Shown here piece after piece: positions 21,681 to 33,971 of a DNA stretch of 64,000 nt (position 1 is the stretch's first letter; each line of letters begins with the position of its first letter). Under the pieces are notes generated by a model. The model ran no database searches and was not told the origin of the DNA. It saw only the letters and a list, made by a program, of their open reading frames with translations. Where the stretch lies: positions 1-64,000 of the forward strand of contig VFIW01000095.1 of NCBI GenBank assembly GCA_006386115.1, written 5' to 3'. The translations under genes were made by a program, and so were the position numbers. Source of the DNA: Globisporangium splendens. Lineage: Eukaryota > Oomycota > Peronosporomycetes > Pythiales > Pythiaceae.

Positions 21681-24243
21681 CCTCAGCCTGACAACGACTG
21701 CGATGAGGACTTTAAGCCAGACGACGACATGGGGGACGACTTGGGTGACGAAAGCAACGAGCGTCATAGCAGTGAGTTTCTAGGTAAACAATTTGTTGTG
21801 CGGTCTACTTATTACGCAATTGAAGCTGATTGGCGATTGTATGCACCAGGTGAAGAAAAACGAATGTTCAGAACTGAGAAGCCGGCGAACAAAATGGTTC
21901 AAAGCGCTAGTAAGAACGGGGACAGCGAAAGCGCCGGACGAGCCACACGAACGATGAAGATTTGAGTGTTGTGGCTGATCTGGTGGACAGCAATGCCAGC
22001 ACCAAGCACGTCACTGCGTTCCTGTCCGAGAGGCTGGGTTAGTAAGCGTTGATGTTGTCTCAGTGTGGACATTTTTGTGAATTTTGTTAATTGATTGTTG
22101 CAATATGTGCTTACCAATCCAACTTGTATTGCAAAACAGGCAGAAACATTTCATCGCAACAAGCTCGCAACATCATTCGAAAAATGCATGGAAGAAATTC
22201 GGCAGAATCGCGACTGCGGGACTTGCTATATGCATATGCTCAGCACGACGAGAACGATGTTCTCCTGCTCCAGGATCAAATGGACATAACGTGCGCGATT
22301 GTGGTGCAGTCAGCAGCTCAGAAACACTGCTTCGCTAAATGGGGGAACTGCTTAGTCATGGACTGGACTCATGGTACCAATAATTTGGGGTATCACATGG
22401 GTAAGTTTGTTTATGCGAGTTGGACAATGTGCCCAATCACTTATTGAACATGTTTGGTGTTGCTTTTTCATAGGCAGTCTTGTAGTCACCAGCCCAACTG
22501 GACGTGGCATTCCCGCGCTCGATTTCTTTGCTCTGGACGAGCAAGCGCAGACGTTGTGGCACATCTTTGAGTTCTTCAAATCAAAAAACAGTGCGTGGGA
22601 TTGCATCCAGACTTTCGTTATCGACAAAGATTTTGTTGAGTGGGATGCTCTGGAAAAATGTTTCCCCAAATCAAAAGTGCTGCTGAGTCAATTCCATGCC
22701 ATCACGTATTGGATGAAGCTACTGCAGAAATCCAAGTACAATCTGAAGATTATTCAGCGTGAAGAAATACTAGCGATGCTGATGGAGATGATATACAGGT
22801 ACGCAGAAAGCTCGTCTTCATAGACCTACAAGGAATTTTTACTAATTGAGTCTGTGCATATGCTTAGTTCCTCGGAGAGACTGTTCGGTGCTTCCTATCA
22901 ACGGTTTTCGGAGCATTGCATGACTGAGTGTCCGCTGGTCTTGGATTACTTCGGCCGCAACTGGAAATCCTGCGTTGACATGTGGTGCAACTATGCTCGT
23001 GGCTCATATTTCTCTGCGGGAAATACTACGACCAATCGAATCGAAGCCAACTGGAACCAGCTGAAAATGTTGCTGGGCCGAAAACCTCGCATCGACAAAA
23101 CCGTTGCTGGGATTCTCGCGCACCAGGTCGCCGTGTTGCGTCAATTCAACTCAATGCTTCGACTGCGCTCCTCAAGGTCAAGGACGCTCGAGTTGATCCC
23201 TCCATTTCTTGGATGAATGTCTGGGAGACTCAGCGACTACGCATTATCGCTGGTGCTACTTGAGTGGGACAAAATGATAGTCAAGCTCAAGACGGCGCCA
23301 AATTCGCCAACCTTGCACCGGAGCAGCCATGGAAGTGGAAAGTGACAACGACAAGCAGTACGTATGTGTGCGACGACATCTGCTGGGTATGCTCCTGCAT
23401 GTTTTCAAGGAGCACAAGGTTGCCATGCAAGCATCTGATCCTACTCGCCATGAAAAAGGAATCCGTTGACTTTCCGTCAACTGCGATTCCTCTGCGCTGG
23501 CGCATGGATGCTGCTGTCGAATCCCATAAGCTTCTGCCAGACAACGTCGAGTCCATCCCGCCTGTTCTCTCAATAGCGAAGGTGAAGTGGTGTCCAACCG
23601 ACAACGACACAAAAGCAACAAATGACGCTGAAAAAGCAACATTCGCTTTTTTAAAGAAGAGTCTGAAGCAAAAACAAGTTGCCCATGTGCGACGCGAGCG
23701 CGCGAACCTGGTAGTGTTGTCGTCTGCTGAGAAGTATTCGTACGCAAAAGCGGCGTTTGATCCGCTGATGGATCACCTGTCGCAGCTGTCGACAGTTAAT
23801 TTCTTCACTGATTTGGAACAGTGGCAGAATGTTGTTCGTGACGCTATTAATGACATGGCTCCTGTGACGAGTGATACCATTGCAGCACCACTTAAAGCCG
23901 ACGGCGCTGAAAGTGAATCGGAGAGTGAAAGCGATGCAATTCCTGACGCAGCAGAGATTTTCAGTGTTGCTGATGCTGTACAAAATCACGAAGGGGAGTA
24001 TGTCAGTGGCACGCGTAATCGCACGGAAATGCGCTATCTCACGGACAACTTTTCACAGGTATCGCTGCCTACGTTGGAACTTTCAGAGAACTCGCAGCGA
24101 ATACTCAACTCTACAAAGAACAAGGAGGAACTACAAGCGCCAACCAGCGACGCACAGCCTGGGCATGGCATCCTCGACTTGGAACCTGTCCTAGACCAGC
24201 AACTCAACACCGAGAATAATGATCTCGAGGAACTGGACATTTA
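21681..24243 (+). pseudogene. MULE transposase with SWIM zinc finger (decayed)
   Basis: Reconstructed exons are about 21681-22037, 22140-22400, 22474-22798 and 22868-24243, with introns 22038-22139, 22401-22473 and 22799-22867. The DDE core shows LVMDWTHGTNN (first Asp), then FVIDKDFVEWDALEKCFP with VLLSQFHAITYW (the MULE second Asp and FH pattern), and further on NTTTNRIEANWNQLK (acidic third position). A SWIM finger, CWVCSCMF ... RLPCKHLI, lies near 23380-23430. An acidic N-terminus is frameshifted at about 21900, the frame changes again near 23150, and a TGA interrupts at 23261. It would have catalysed cut-and-paste transposition; as it stands it is broken. Confidence 0.8.
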
Positions 24244-24256
24244 ATCGAAGCACGCA

Positions 24257-25871
24257 ATGGACAAAACGGTAGACGTTCCTCATCCACAGCAGACGAAAAG
24301 AGACGTCGACGTACTGCGCGTCCCAAAAGCAAAGAAGGCGAACTCAACACGTCAGAAATTGACGCAGTCAAAAATTGGTGGTCATAACCGGAAGGCAGTT
24401 GTCGTCTTTCCAGTTGATTTACCGGTGTCAGTGGAGGATGCCGTCAAGTGGGCTTCGACTACCCCAGGCATCAAAATTGTGAAAGAAGTCATGGACTCGT
24501 ATCCACTCACAATGGACGACCCATTTCTCGTCGCGCGCAACAAGAGACCGAAATGCAAACGTGAAGCAGTTGACCAATCCGACTACCACTACAATTTTGT
24601 TGTACCAAGGACAATGGTGACAATGTTGATGAGTGCGCTTATGGAAGAATAAAAGGATGACGAGAGGTATCGACGGCTGTTGGAGCGTAAAGCATGTCAA
24701 GGTGAAGCGAACACAAGTGCGTCTGCATCTCATGTCAACGAAATAATGTTGTCATTCTCGCCCGACTTAACCCCTTTCACAAGGTAAGCACAACGTTGCT
24801 TTTTCTCTGAATGCTGCAATATACTAACAATGTTGCTTTATTATCCTCAAATGTTGCGATTACAGTCGAGCTGTTTACGCGTTAAACAACTTTTACATGT
24901 ACGCTGACAAGTGCAAAGCTTGGATCGCTGACATGTGATGGCTGTGTCGTGATTGGAATGCCGACATGTCAGGATCAACTGAACCAATTGAGTTATTTTG
25001 GATGGAGACCAAAACGGCCAATCTTAGCTATGCCAAAGCAAAAGGCATCAACCAAGAATGAGCCACAGAAGTTATCAACGCATTCGAATCAGCGTCGTTC
25101 GACACGCTTTTCGCTCTTCCATCAACAAAGTTCTCCGTGCGATATGAGGAGATAGTTGGATATATTGCTCGAGCGCGAATGCTGAACGACGCGGTCATCA
25201 CAGCTTGCTGTCAAGCGATTTGCGATAGTACAGAAGATAGCTACTGTATCGATTCTCAAGCATTCCGGACCAGATTCCCAAGTCCTCCTACCCTTCCAAA
25301 TTCAAGCCGATGCCGCCCAATAGAGTACGTTCAAATCTCAAAAGTGGAATACGTCGTCGTACCTGTTCATCTCGAACCGATTCACTGAGGTGTCATCATT
25401 GTGCTCCTGAACTACCCATCGCAAATTCAAGTAAACATCTATGAGCCTTTGGGCAGCTCCAAGTTCGTCCCTCAACTTAAAGAAATGTGGGAGAGCCATG
25501 TGTTGCCATTTTTGATGACATGGCACGCACTTTGCGAAGAAAAAGGGGCGTTCCCACCAGTCAACAAGATCTTCCTGAACAAACCCAGACAAAAAGACGA
25601 AACAAGTTGTGGAGTGATGGTGCTGGGTCAAGTTTATTCGTTGCTCAATGAGACTTATCGATTCTCAGAGCTGCAAGAGGTTTCTGCAGATTACGTGAAA
25701 ATCATGCGACTGCGGATTTTGTGGATCCTCCTCCGCACCACGACTAGAAACAAGCCCGGACAAGATGAGACTGGGCGTGTTGCTGTGATACACAAAGAAC
25801 TTCGTCAGTACTTCACCAACAAAGGAACAACTAAGATTTGGAACTTGGCTCACTGTGATTCAAGCAGCTAA
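24257..25871 (+). pseudogene. Ulp1/C48 cysteine protease region of the MULE (decayed)
   Basis: It follows the transposase in the same direction. A Lys-rich linker domain (24257-24652) stops at TAA, the frame continues to an intron at 24784-24865, and then the protease region covers about 25137-25871. The protease is seen from HLEPIH at the catalytic His, followed by TGA where Trp is expected (25386-25388), NIYEPLG at the position of the catalytic Asp (here Glu), and RQKDETSCGV, the Gln...Cys-Gly active-site motif. In transposons such SUMO-protease-like domains are often fused to or placed after MULE transposases. At least three stops make it inactive here. Confidence 0.75.
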
Positions 25872-25906
25872 GTACCTAAACAATATTTGATTTTGCTTAC
25901 TTTTGG

Positions 25907-26278
25907 CTACTTCTCGAGCAATACGTCGCAGCATCGACTTAAATACGCACTGAAGCCTGGTTTGTACTGACCTGTTGGTAGGCGGTCAGGGATTTCAATC
26001 TCATACACGCCCTGTCTTGCAAGTTGTATTTGTTGTAACAGGCTTTGGCTCGCAACAGACAGTTCATCGCGAATGCAAGTTCGGTCACCACCAGGATGAT
26101 CAGGAGCATACACAAGCTGCAACATTTCCATCACTTTCGACTTCAGTTGGTGAACCTCTTGCTTGCGAGAGCGAACAAGCTGGTACGCAAGTCCACTCCT
26201 GGCGGCGTTGCTGCTGGAGGAGCTTGCTGCTTGTTGGCAGCTTCCGCACTTGGGGCATCTCGACTGATCGTCTTCCAT
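25907..26278 (-). CDS. Small antisense gene inside the MULE, CxxC protein, unknown function
   Basis: A 123-residue ORF starting MEDDQSRCPKCGSCQQ, convergent with the Ulp1 region and ending 36 bp from its stop, close to the right terminal repeat. The upstream - strand frame stays open for about 40 more codons without an ATG (reads SGHQIASSKCDLFK), so the annotated part may be the 3' exon of a longer gene. CPKC-x-SC could bind zinc; the middle is Lys/Gln/Leu-rich and may form a coiled coil, and the end reads TGQYKPGFSAYLSRC. Family unknown. It is intact although the other genes of the element are broken. Confidence 0.45.
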   Translation of the reverse strand: MEDDQSRCPKCGSCQQAASSSSSNAARSGLAYQLVRSRKQEVHQLKSKVMEMLQLVYAPDHPGGDRTCIRDELSVASQSLLQQIQLARQGVYEIEIPDRLPTGQYKPGFSAYLSRCCDVLLEK

Positions 26279-26509
26279 CTTGAACAAATCACATTTGCTG
26301 CTTGCGATCTGATGTCCCGAATGTTTATGAAATTTTTCTCGTCGTCCCTTGCTTGGAGCGTTATCTTCGTTTTTGTCTAGTAATCTAACCGAAATATTTC
26401 AAAATTCAATTTGGGACCTGTTAGCTAACGGTACTTTACGGAGCGTGTCTTGCAGGGAGAAGTACTTTATATGTTGCTTTGTTAAGTGATAGATATCTGT
26501 TAAAATACC

Positions 26510-26565
26510 AAAATGTTGCTATAGAACAACATTTGGGCATGTAGTGCTGTCGTTGAAATGTTGCT
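26510..26565 (-). repeat. MULE right terminal inverted repeat
   Basis: Inverted partner of 21308-21363, ending GAAATGTTGCT. Further TGTTGC motifs lie just inside (26471-26478). Confidence 0.75.
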
Positions 26566-27955
26566 GTAACGCGAGCCGCACTTACTTTCGTCAATTATAG
26601 AGTTTTATAGATCTTTGGCGCAGAGTTTACCGGACTTGAAGAGAGAGAGAGAGACGTGTGTCATGCCAAGAATCTCAACACGCTCATGCTGCCGTACAGA
26701 CGCTAGACAGTAGTAAATACTCTGTGTGTTGCCTTCTTTTCCTCACGAATGCTTTTGGCGCACCTCTCCCGAAACGGAACCCTGAGAGAACAAAGTTGCG
26801 CCAAGCTATTTTGATTGCATCAGGTTTCCCTGAACCCACCATTAATAAGGGGAGCGAGATATGCTGAAATGATGGTTGCTGCTCAAAGTGTTTTGTTTGG
26901 CATTCCAAAAAATTACTAAACTGACTCGCGAGAGTCGAGTGTGACCATGTCTGATTCCACCACTGAACTAACCCCGGTCTGTCTGTTTTCTGATCTGGTC
27001 ATTTTCTTTTCACAATGTGGGGGTGTGAAGGCTGAAAATTAAACAGGTGCAGTAATTGTCATACCAATTTAACCTACGCCAAAAGTATAACCTACGACTA
27101 AATAGACGAAGTTATTGACAATGGAACTTGATAGATCCTGCTGCAAGCAGTGTTCTGCAATTCAAACGTCCACGTTTGGTTTGCAGTCATTCTGAAGGCA
27201 TGCGTTGCCAGCGCATCCAAAACGAAGTTTCAGATAAATCCAAAAGACGTGTGTTAATTACCATCCGTCTCCGAGGGGTTAGAATACTTGAGTATTCATT
27301 TCTGCTCGGTTTGGAAGGGGTGCAACCGTGTTGACAAGGTTAAAGATTGCGATTTCAGAAAGACATTCTAATAGTTTCGTTGCAATTCCGTCAGAAACGG
27401 GATTCTGATCTTGAGCTGGCGTCCCACGCACACGAGTACGATACCTTCGTGAGCGCATGCTTCCCTGTTGGTGCCAGATGTGTAATGGGGATTCCCATTT
27501 CATGGGTTCTTGGGTGCAAAGAGCGTGGGTCATACCCACACGGGTTCTACCACTCTCTACAAACCCACCCGTTAACCCATCAACACTCGATGTAGCCAGT
27601 TGCACCCCCAGCCAATAAGAACATTCCATTAAAGTTTAATCTCATTGGATGATAGTCGGATTGGACACCAGACTGTCTACCAATCGGAGACACCGTAGGA
27701 ACAACCCATCAGATTTGCGTTTCAAACCTCAAGATTTCAATTCACTTCTCTTTTTGCACGTTACCGCGCAATGCTCCCTTCCTTCTTTTTGGACACAGAG
27801 TTACCGCTGTGTCCTTCCTCTCACCTGCGCTTCCTCAACGCACGTGTACGCCGTGTAACGGGCTATCCCGTTACAAACGGAGTTCTCTGGACAGTGACCG
27901 ACTGGGACGGGGATACTATCTGTCAACATGACGTTGCAATGATCGAAGAAGAAAT
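26566..27955. other. Intergenic region with a GA microsatellite
   Basis: No gene is recognised. (GA)n occurs at about 26640-26656. At 27855-27880 the sequence TGTAACGGGCTATCCCGTTACA resembles the palindromic start of the family A LTR (TGTAATGGGC...GCCATTACA) and could be a tiny LTR remnant. Confidence 0.4.
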
Positions 27956-27957
27956 AA

Positions 27958-29075
27958 AAACCACAGGGTGGACATTCAAACCGCACCCGCTCACGACTCT
28001 CTGTCCATGGCTGGTGCATGAACGTACTCCCCCAAACAACATCCAGAAGACAACTGACTGAGCACGAACACGAAGGCTGCACAGCAAGTTGTATCAAGGT
28101 CTCGGAGGACTCATAGACAAGCTCAACGAAGTCGCGAAAACTGATCAGTGGTACAGTCATGTGCAGTACCAGCTACCAGCAGATCTATGGAAACAACAAG
28201 GATATCTTACGCCGTATCAGATGTGGACGGCATACCGGATTTCTACGATGCAGCTCAACCTGTTCCATCCGGGAAGGATCGAGTCTTCGGCGTGCCCAAG
28301 CAATGCCGGATGTGGGGAGACAAAAGAAACGATCTCACACATAGTCTGGAGAACGCTCAAAGGAGAAAAGATCGATGCAACTTGCCTGAGCCAACTGCTC
28401 AGCGTACTGGAGAGACAAGACTTGTCGCGCCAACTGGAAGCATGGGCGACGGCGCGTTTGTATTTCGATGGAGGTGCACGCGGCAACCCAGGTCCAGGAG
28501 GCAGTGGATGGGCACTCATCTTCCTGAATGAACGCAGCAATCGATGGGAACTCAAAGCATGCGGCTATGCGTACATGGGACCGGAAGTCACGAACAATTG
28601 GTGCGAATACAGCGCACTGAAAGATGGCCTGGTATACAGTGCACACTGCCTACAGCACTATGAAGTCAAGTTGGAAGTCTTCGGAGACAGCCAAATGATT
28701 ATCGCAGCCCATAACGAGTTCGCCTCAATACGCCAGACCGACTTGCAGCCACTAGCAGTTCGGGTAAATCAAATCATCGCCAACTTTGCGTGGACCTCCT
28801 GGAATCACACAAAACGAGAACAAAACAAGATGGCCGATCTTCTCGCCAACATGGCAATGAACTCCAAGACTGCGAAGATACTCACCGACGAATCGCGGGG
28901 AAATGATCAAGTTGTTATGTCCCAAGTCGCAGCTCTACTCGGCAATGATATCGGTGCCACACCGTCAAAACTAAGAAACACCTCACTCTCAGCAGTATTA
29001 ATGAGACTCAGGGATTCTTCAACTGTATGTGGATCATAAGTTCAATAGAATTGTCTTCTCTCTCTCTAACTACAA
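27958..29075 (+). pseudogene. LINE family Y, truncated copy 2 (internal deletion, RNase H)
   Basis: An open frame at 28089-29039 encodes the zf-RVT-like segment and a complete RNase H (YFDGGARGNPGPGGSGWA, NWCEYSALKDGL, FGDSQ, KMADLLANMAMNS). Compared with copy 1 it lacks the stretch between the Cys motif and MRTLKGEK: TVW...HR is absent, with the join at about 28350. It starts at about 27958 where similarity to copy 1 begins (GGGTGGACATTCAAACC) and ends with TCATAAGTTCAATAGAATTGTC plus (CT)n. It lies 230 bp before the start of ANK-TIR gene 3 and replaces its distal upstream region. Confidence 0.8.
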
Positions 29076-29303
29076 AGTTTAAGTCAATAGCAGTTTGTTG
29101 CATAAACGTTGCTAGGTCTAATCAGTGGTGCAGTCGTGATGATGCGGCTCGTTGCTCGCGTAAACAGATCCTCAATTCCCTTCCAACAACGGATTTCTCA
29201 GAATATAAAGTATGTCTAAAACAAATTAGTATCGCTTTTAGTAAAATAACAACATCTCAAAGTCAATTCATATGTAAACTGATACAGTACAGGGAATAGA
29301 GGA

Positions 29304-32300
29304 ATGGAGTCGAGGTGGCTTCAACCGGCTGTTGATTTTTCATTCGCAGACACGAAAAAGCAAGCAGCGTCTCGCGCCACTACTCCATTTGCGATGGCGC
29401 ACGCGAACTACGAGGGGCTCCAAGCGACGCCAGCGGGTCTCCGCGACGCACTCGTAGGAAACGAACCCAATGGCGACGGCGAAATCCGTCAGCAAGTTTT
29501 CCTCACGACTGCTGCCAGCAGACTCAGCAACTTTGTCATGGAACGACAAAGTTCCCAGCCGCAGGTCAACGACCAGACTCGCCAGACGCGAAAACACTAC
29601 TGGAGCGAGCTGCGAGAGCTCCCACCGCACTTTCTCGGCAGCACATACGCCAGCAACTCGTACTTTGCGAAGAGACTGTGCGTTGCGATGTGCTGCATCG
29701 CACTCTTAGACATCGCTGGCGTGCTCGCGTTCTGGTGGGACAAGACCCCGATCGCAGACGGCGGAGTGTACGTCGCTGACATCGGAAAGTCGATGGGGTT
29801 TCGAGTATCGGAATGCACAGAAGGGAGCGAAGAAACCTGCGCCGCCTGCAGCACACTCGTCGTGTACGCAATGCTGGTGTACCACATGCTCCCGTGCGTC
29901 GTCTTGATCGGCCTCCCTGCAACGGGAATTCGCCCCTGTGCACCGTTCAAGTACCAGCAGCGGTCCCAGGGCGAGAGCAAATTGAAGATCACGCGCACGT
30001 TGTTCTTCCAGCTATGTGAGGTCGTGAGCTCCAGCATCTTGGTGTTCGACATTCTCATGACATTGTACGTCTGGTACAGTGTCGATCGTGGGTACGCTGT
30101 TGGCTGCAAGCTTCTCCGCGTCCAGCTATACACAATTGGAGCTGTCATATCGTTTTTCGGCGTGATAATCGAGATCACGTACTTTGCGCGGTTCCGCGAG
30201 CACGTGAAAATGCAACTCGGCGCATTTAAGGAACGAGATCAAACGGGGAACGTGCGCTCGCGGATTTCGCAGAAACGACGTCGATACAAGTCAGAGCGCT
30301 CGCGCATCACTGACGACATACGCAAACAGCTTTACACGGAAACGGAACTCGGCAACCTCCGCGCGATTGAAAACGTGTTAACGTACGCAAAGATTCGACT
30401 AGGTGACGACTTTGCCGACGATATGTACCGAAACGCGTCCATAAGTTGCGGTTTCTTTGGCAAATCCGTCAAGAATCCGCTGCACGTCGCAGCACAGCAT
30501 GGCAGCATCCGAGCTATGGGTTTGCTCGTCAGCGCTGGCTTCCACGCGAACAGCTACGATAAAGTGTCGCGCATGCGGTTTAGCACTGGTGATTTGTTTT
30601 GGCATGTTGCGAGGTATGTGATCTCCAAGCCTGTAGTATCGACAGAACAAGAGGCCAAGTCAGTATTCCGGACAACGCTCGTGACTCCACTCCATTGCGC
30701 CGTCGCGAGTGGACAAATCAACGCCGTGAGATGGCTTCTCGACCACGGTGCAGACCCAAATGCCAAGTCCAAGTCGTCGTACTGGTCCGAACGCATCCCA
30801 CCACTCTTCGTTGCTGAAAGCTCCGAGATCGTGACGATGCTGCTCGAAGCTGGCGCAAACCACCTGACGATCCCAGATCCCGGACGCATGAACACGCTGA
30901 CCGTGCTGCAACTTGCATACCTGCGCGGCAATATCCCCGTGGCTCGTGAGATCGAAAAGTGGGGTGGCGACGTCGCTCTCACGCCTCTCCACGAAGCTGC
31001 AGCTGCGAATGATGTGTCGGCTGTACGCAAACTGCTGCGTAAAGGCGCCGACCCGAACTGTCTGGGAGAGCACGGCTACTGCGGTCTGTACCGCCGAACG
31101 CCGCTCCACTGGGCAGCTATCAACGGCGCTGTCGATGCTGTCGAGATACTGCTTGAAGCTTGTGCGGATCCGAACTTCCAGGACAGCCAAGGAAGGTCGC
31201 CGTTGCATTGGGCAGCACGTATGAACCGCGTGGACGTGGTCAAGGTGCTGTTGGAGAAAGGAGCAGATCCACACCTTCGTGACGATGCAGACATGACCCC
31301 GCTGTTGTGTGCGGCAAAGGCGAAGGACGCGTCCGAGTCGCTGTTCGACTGTCTGGTGCAACATGGCGCCGACATCAACGAGCAGCTCCCGAACGGAGAT
31401 ACGGGGCTGCACCTAGCGATGAAGGACGAGCTCCAGAACACGGCACTGGCGATACTCGCTGCCGGAGGCGACGTGATGCGAACCAACCACGACGGGTACC
31501 GTCCAGTGGACTGCACGACGTCCACGACGCTGCAGTTCGAGATCAAGCGCGCTGCTGGGAACCGCGACGTGATGATCAGCTACACGCACTCGCACAGTGA
31601 GTTTGCGCTGAAGCTTCGCGAGAGTCTGGAACGGGCGAATGTCACGACGTGGCTGGATCTGAGTACGTGGTTTTGCCTTTTGTCTTTTTGTCTTTTTTGC
31701 CAGCATCTTTTCGTTACGGTGATGTGTGAGCATGTCTTCTAACCGTGGTCTCTTTACTCGATGCGTGTTTCGTTTTTATTTCGTACAGTGGATCCGAGCG
31801 GCATCGGCGGTGGCTCCGTGTGGCGCGAAGAGATCGCGCGCGGCATCAAGAACGCCGCCATGGTCGTGTGCATCCTCACGGAAGACTACACGCGATCGGA
31901 GTGGTGTCTGAAGGAGCTGGCGTACGCGAAAGAGACGGGGACGCCCATCATGGCGATCTCGACGGAGCACGTTGCCGTCATGGAGGACCTCCAAGTGTAC
32001 CTGTACACGCGTCAGATGGTGCCGTTCGAGCCTGCGATCACGAGTGTGACTCAGTCGGATCTGCGGAACATCAGGTACACGTACGATGAGGATCGGTATG
32101 CGTCCCAGTTCCGTCTGTTGCTCGATGGGGTCCGCGATGAGATCGAGAAGCAGCGCAAAGAGAATGTGGCGAGACGAGGAGGGCAGCGACGGCGAGGACC
32201 ACTGGACCGAGCTCAACTGAGCATGGTTAATAATCTCACGAGTGTGGAATGGGACGTGGCGAGCCTCGAGAACAATTTCGTGTTCATATCACATGGCGAA

Positions 32301-32795
32301 AAGCATGCGAGCTTTGCGCAACGAATCTACGACCGACTCACGGAGAATGGGGTCGACTGTGTGTTGGACGGCGCACAATCGTACGACGACATGGCGGATC
32401 GCATCTACGCCGCGAAAGAGGCGATTGCGAGATGCTCGACATTCATCGTCGTTCTCTCGAGCAAGACCGTGTCGAGTGAGACCTTGAAGGACCAACTGGC
32501 GTTCGCTGAAGACAAGGGAAAACCCATCCTGCCGATCATGCTCAACGACATGGAGATCGGACTGGACAAGCACTACACGTTGTCGCGTGGCGAGCTGTTC
32601 CATTTCACACCGGAGTTGGGGTTCACTGCGAGTTTCTCGAACCTGCTTGGGAGTGTGCAGCAGTATGTACCAATGGGAAACAATGGCGAGGGCTTGTTAC
32701 CTCCCCATTCTGGTCGGCCACTTTTGAAGAAAAGTACATCCTCGTTTTACGGCGTGTCGATTGATAGCGACTACGATGTCTCGGATATCCGATGA
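29304..32795 (+). CDS. Membrane-anchored ankyrin repeat / double TIR protein, gene 3
   Basis: Two exons, 29304-31662 and 31789-32795, give 1121 residues. The N-terminus (MESRWLQPAVDF) differs from genes 1 and 2. Four hydrophobic helices lie between about 120 and 300, with a loop of the same Cys pattern (CTEGSEETCAACS). Ankyrin repeats run from about 390 to 735, TIR1 from about 753 with SEWCLKELAYA, and TIR2 from about 949 (NFVFISHGEKHASF). From about 30771 to 32040 the DNA equals gene 1, intron included; upstream it is the most diverged of the three. The TIR2 end and 3' flank up to about 32850 match gene 2. A LINE fragment ends 230 bp upstream, and the CCAAT element of the other two genes is missing. 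Confidence 0.85.
31663..31788 (+). other. Intron of ANK-TIR gene 3
   Basis: 126 bp, GTACGT ... CGTACAG, same position and phase as in genes 1 and 2 and apparently identical to that of gene 2. Confidence 0.8.
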
Positions 32796-33939
32796 GCTTG
32801 ACAGTCCATGAAAACCTAGGCGGAAGGAACGTCTTTGAATGGACAATGGACCTTGTTTTACGTGACGAACAGTTGAAGTATACATGACCCTCTTTTCCTA
32901 AGACCTTCGTTGAATTAAGTACGAGAATGAAATGGTAAAATTATCACTTAGTAGTGCAAGGAAGTAATGGTCTGCGAGAAAACAAAACTATTAGTGTGGT
33001 ATCGTGAGACAAATTGATACTTAGGTCAACCACAGACTTTGTCACCTTCGTGAGAACTTTTCTTCCGCGCGCGGTTGGGGTCTTACTGCAGCGTAGGGCA
33101 GTCCATTATGAATGGTCAAGTGTGACCAAGTCGCACCCAGGTCTACTTGTTTTGCGCGCTTACTTCGTTCCAACTGCCTGTTCATCCAGCGCGCTAGTCG
33201 GATAGAACATGCGTGTTTACTACCTTTTCTGGGATGGCAGCAAGCCGTAAGGCGCTGCTACAGCAGCCTAAATTGGATTGATAACTTTACCTTACTGGTA
33301 AAATTCTGGTAGGCTACCAGTAATTTCTTTTCAGTATTCTACCAGTACTAATCTACATGTGTGCTGGAGTGAGAGAGAGAGAGAAGACATTCTCCATTTT
33401 TCCCAGTCAAGCTCAAGCGGTCCAGTTCCAGCCTCAGCGGTCCAGTTTGGACCGGCCCATCCCAGGGAGAGAATTCCTCCTTCTTGGAGGCCCTGGGGTG
33501 GTGAGGAATGGAATGCACGATCACTATGAGCACGACTACCGACCCTATGTCGTGGTCAATCCGCCACGAAGCACAACTGCGACGCTCACCAGGACGCCGC
33601 ACTATTACCCGCTGTCTGCGGCCACCACACCACGCAGCACAAGACCCCCGTAACAGAGCCCACCGGCTCTGTGACTCGAGACGTGATCGAAGCATCGAAG
33701 CACGACGATCACCAGTTCAAGTGAGGCTGACAAAGCACAGCCAAAACGTATACAACAACAAACAAAGCCATTTACAAAATGGCACACGAAGAAACTACAA
33801 ATGCCAGAAAAACTAGAAAATTACGAAAACCCGGACACAAGTGTGAGAATGCTTGTGTTACGGCAGGATATGATCGCTGAGAACCCACCAATTCTCTTCC
33901 CCGGGGAATCTTAAACTCTAAGTTCAATAGATTCTTTAT
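32796..33939. other. Intergenic region downstream of ANK-TIR gene 3
   Basis: No gene is recognised. The first 55 bp after the stop equal the 3' flank of gene 2. (GA)n lies at 33369-33385. Both strands are open across part of 33400-33700 without known motifs. At 33919-33932, TAAGTTCAATAGAT is an inverted echo of the LINE Y 3' end at 33960-33974. Confidence 0.4.
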
Positions 33940-33971
33940 CATCAGAGAGAGAGAAGACAATTCTATTGAAC

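Larger units (their letters stand above)
21308..26565 (+). mobile_element. MULE-type DNA transposon with transposase, Ulp1-like region and antisense gene
   Basis: Terminal inverted repeats of about 56 bp bound the element: left 21308-21363 (AGCAACATTTCA ... AATGTTGCTCTATAGCA), right 26510-26565 on the complement (AGCAACATTTCA ... AATGTTGTTCTATAGCA). Inside are a MULE transposase with SWIM finger, a C48 protease region and a small gene on the other strand. I see no obvious 8-10 bp target duplication at the flanks, so the outer borders may be off by a few bases. All + strand genes carry stops or frameshifts. Confidence 0.8.

Noticed and set aside
27279..27629. 116-codon - strand ORF in the region after the MULE
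   Set aside because: No motif, neighbour or second copy supports it.
33357..33653. 98-codon + strand ORF downstream of ANK-TIR gene 3
   Set aside because: Open on both strands but without a recognisable domain or a second copy in the window.
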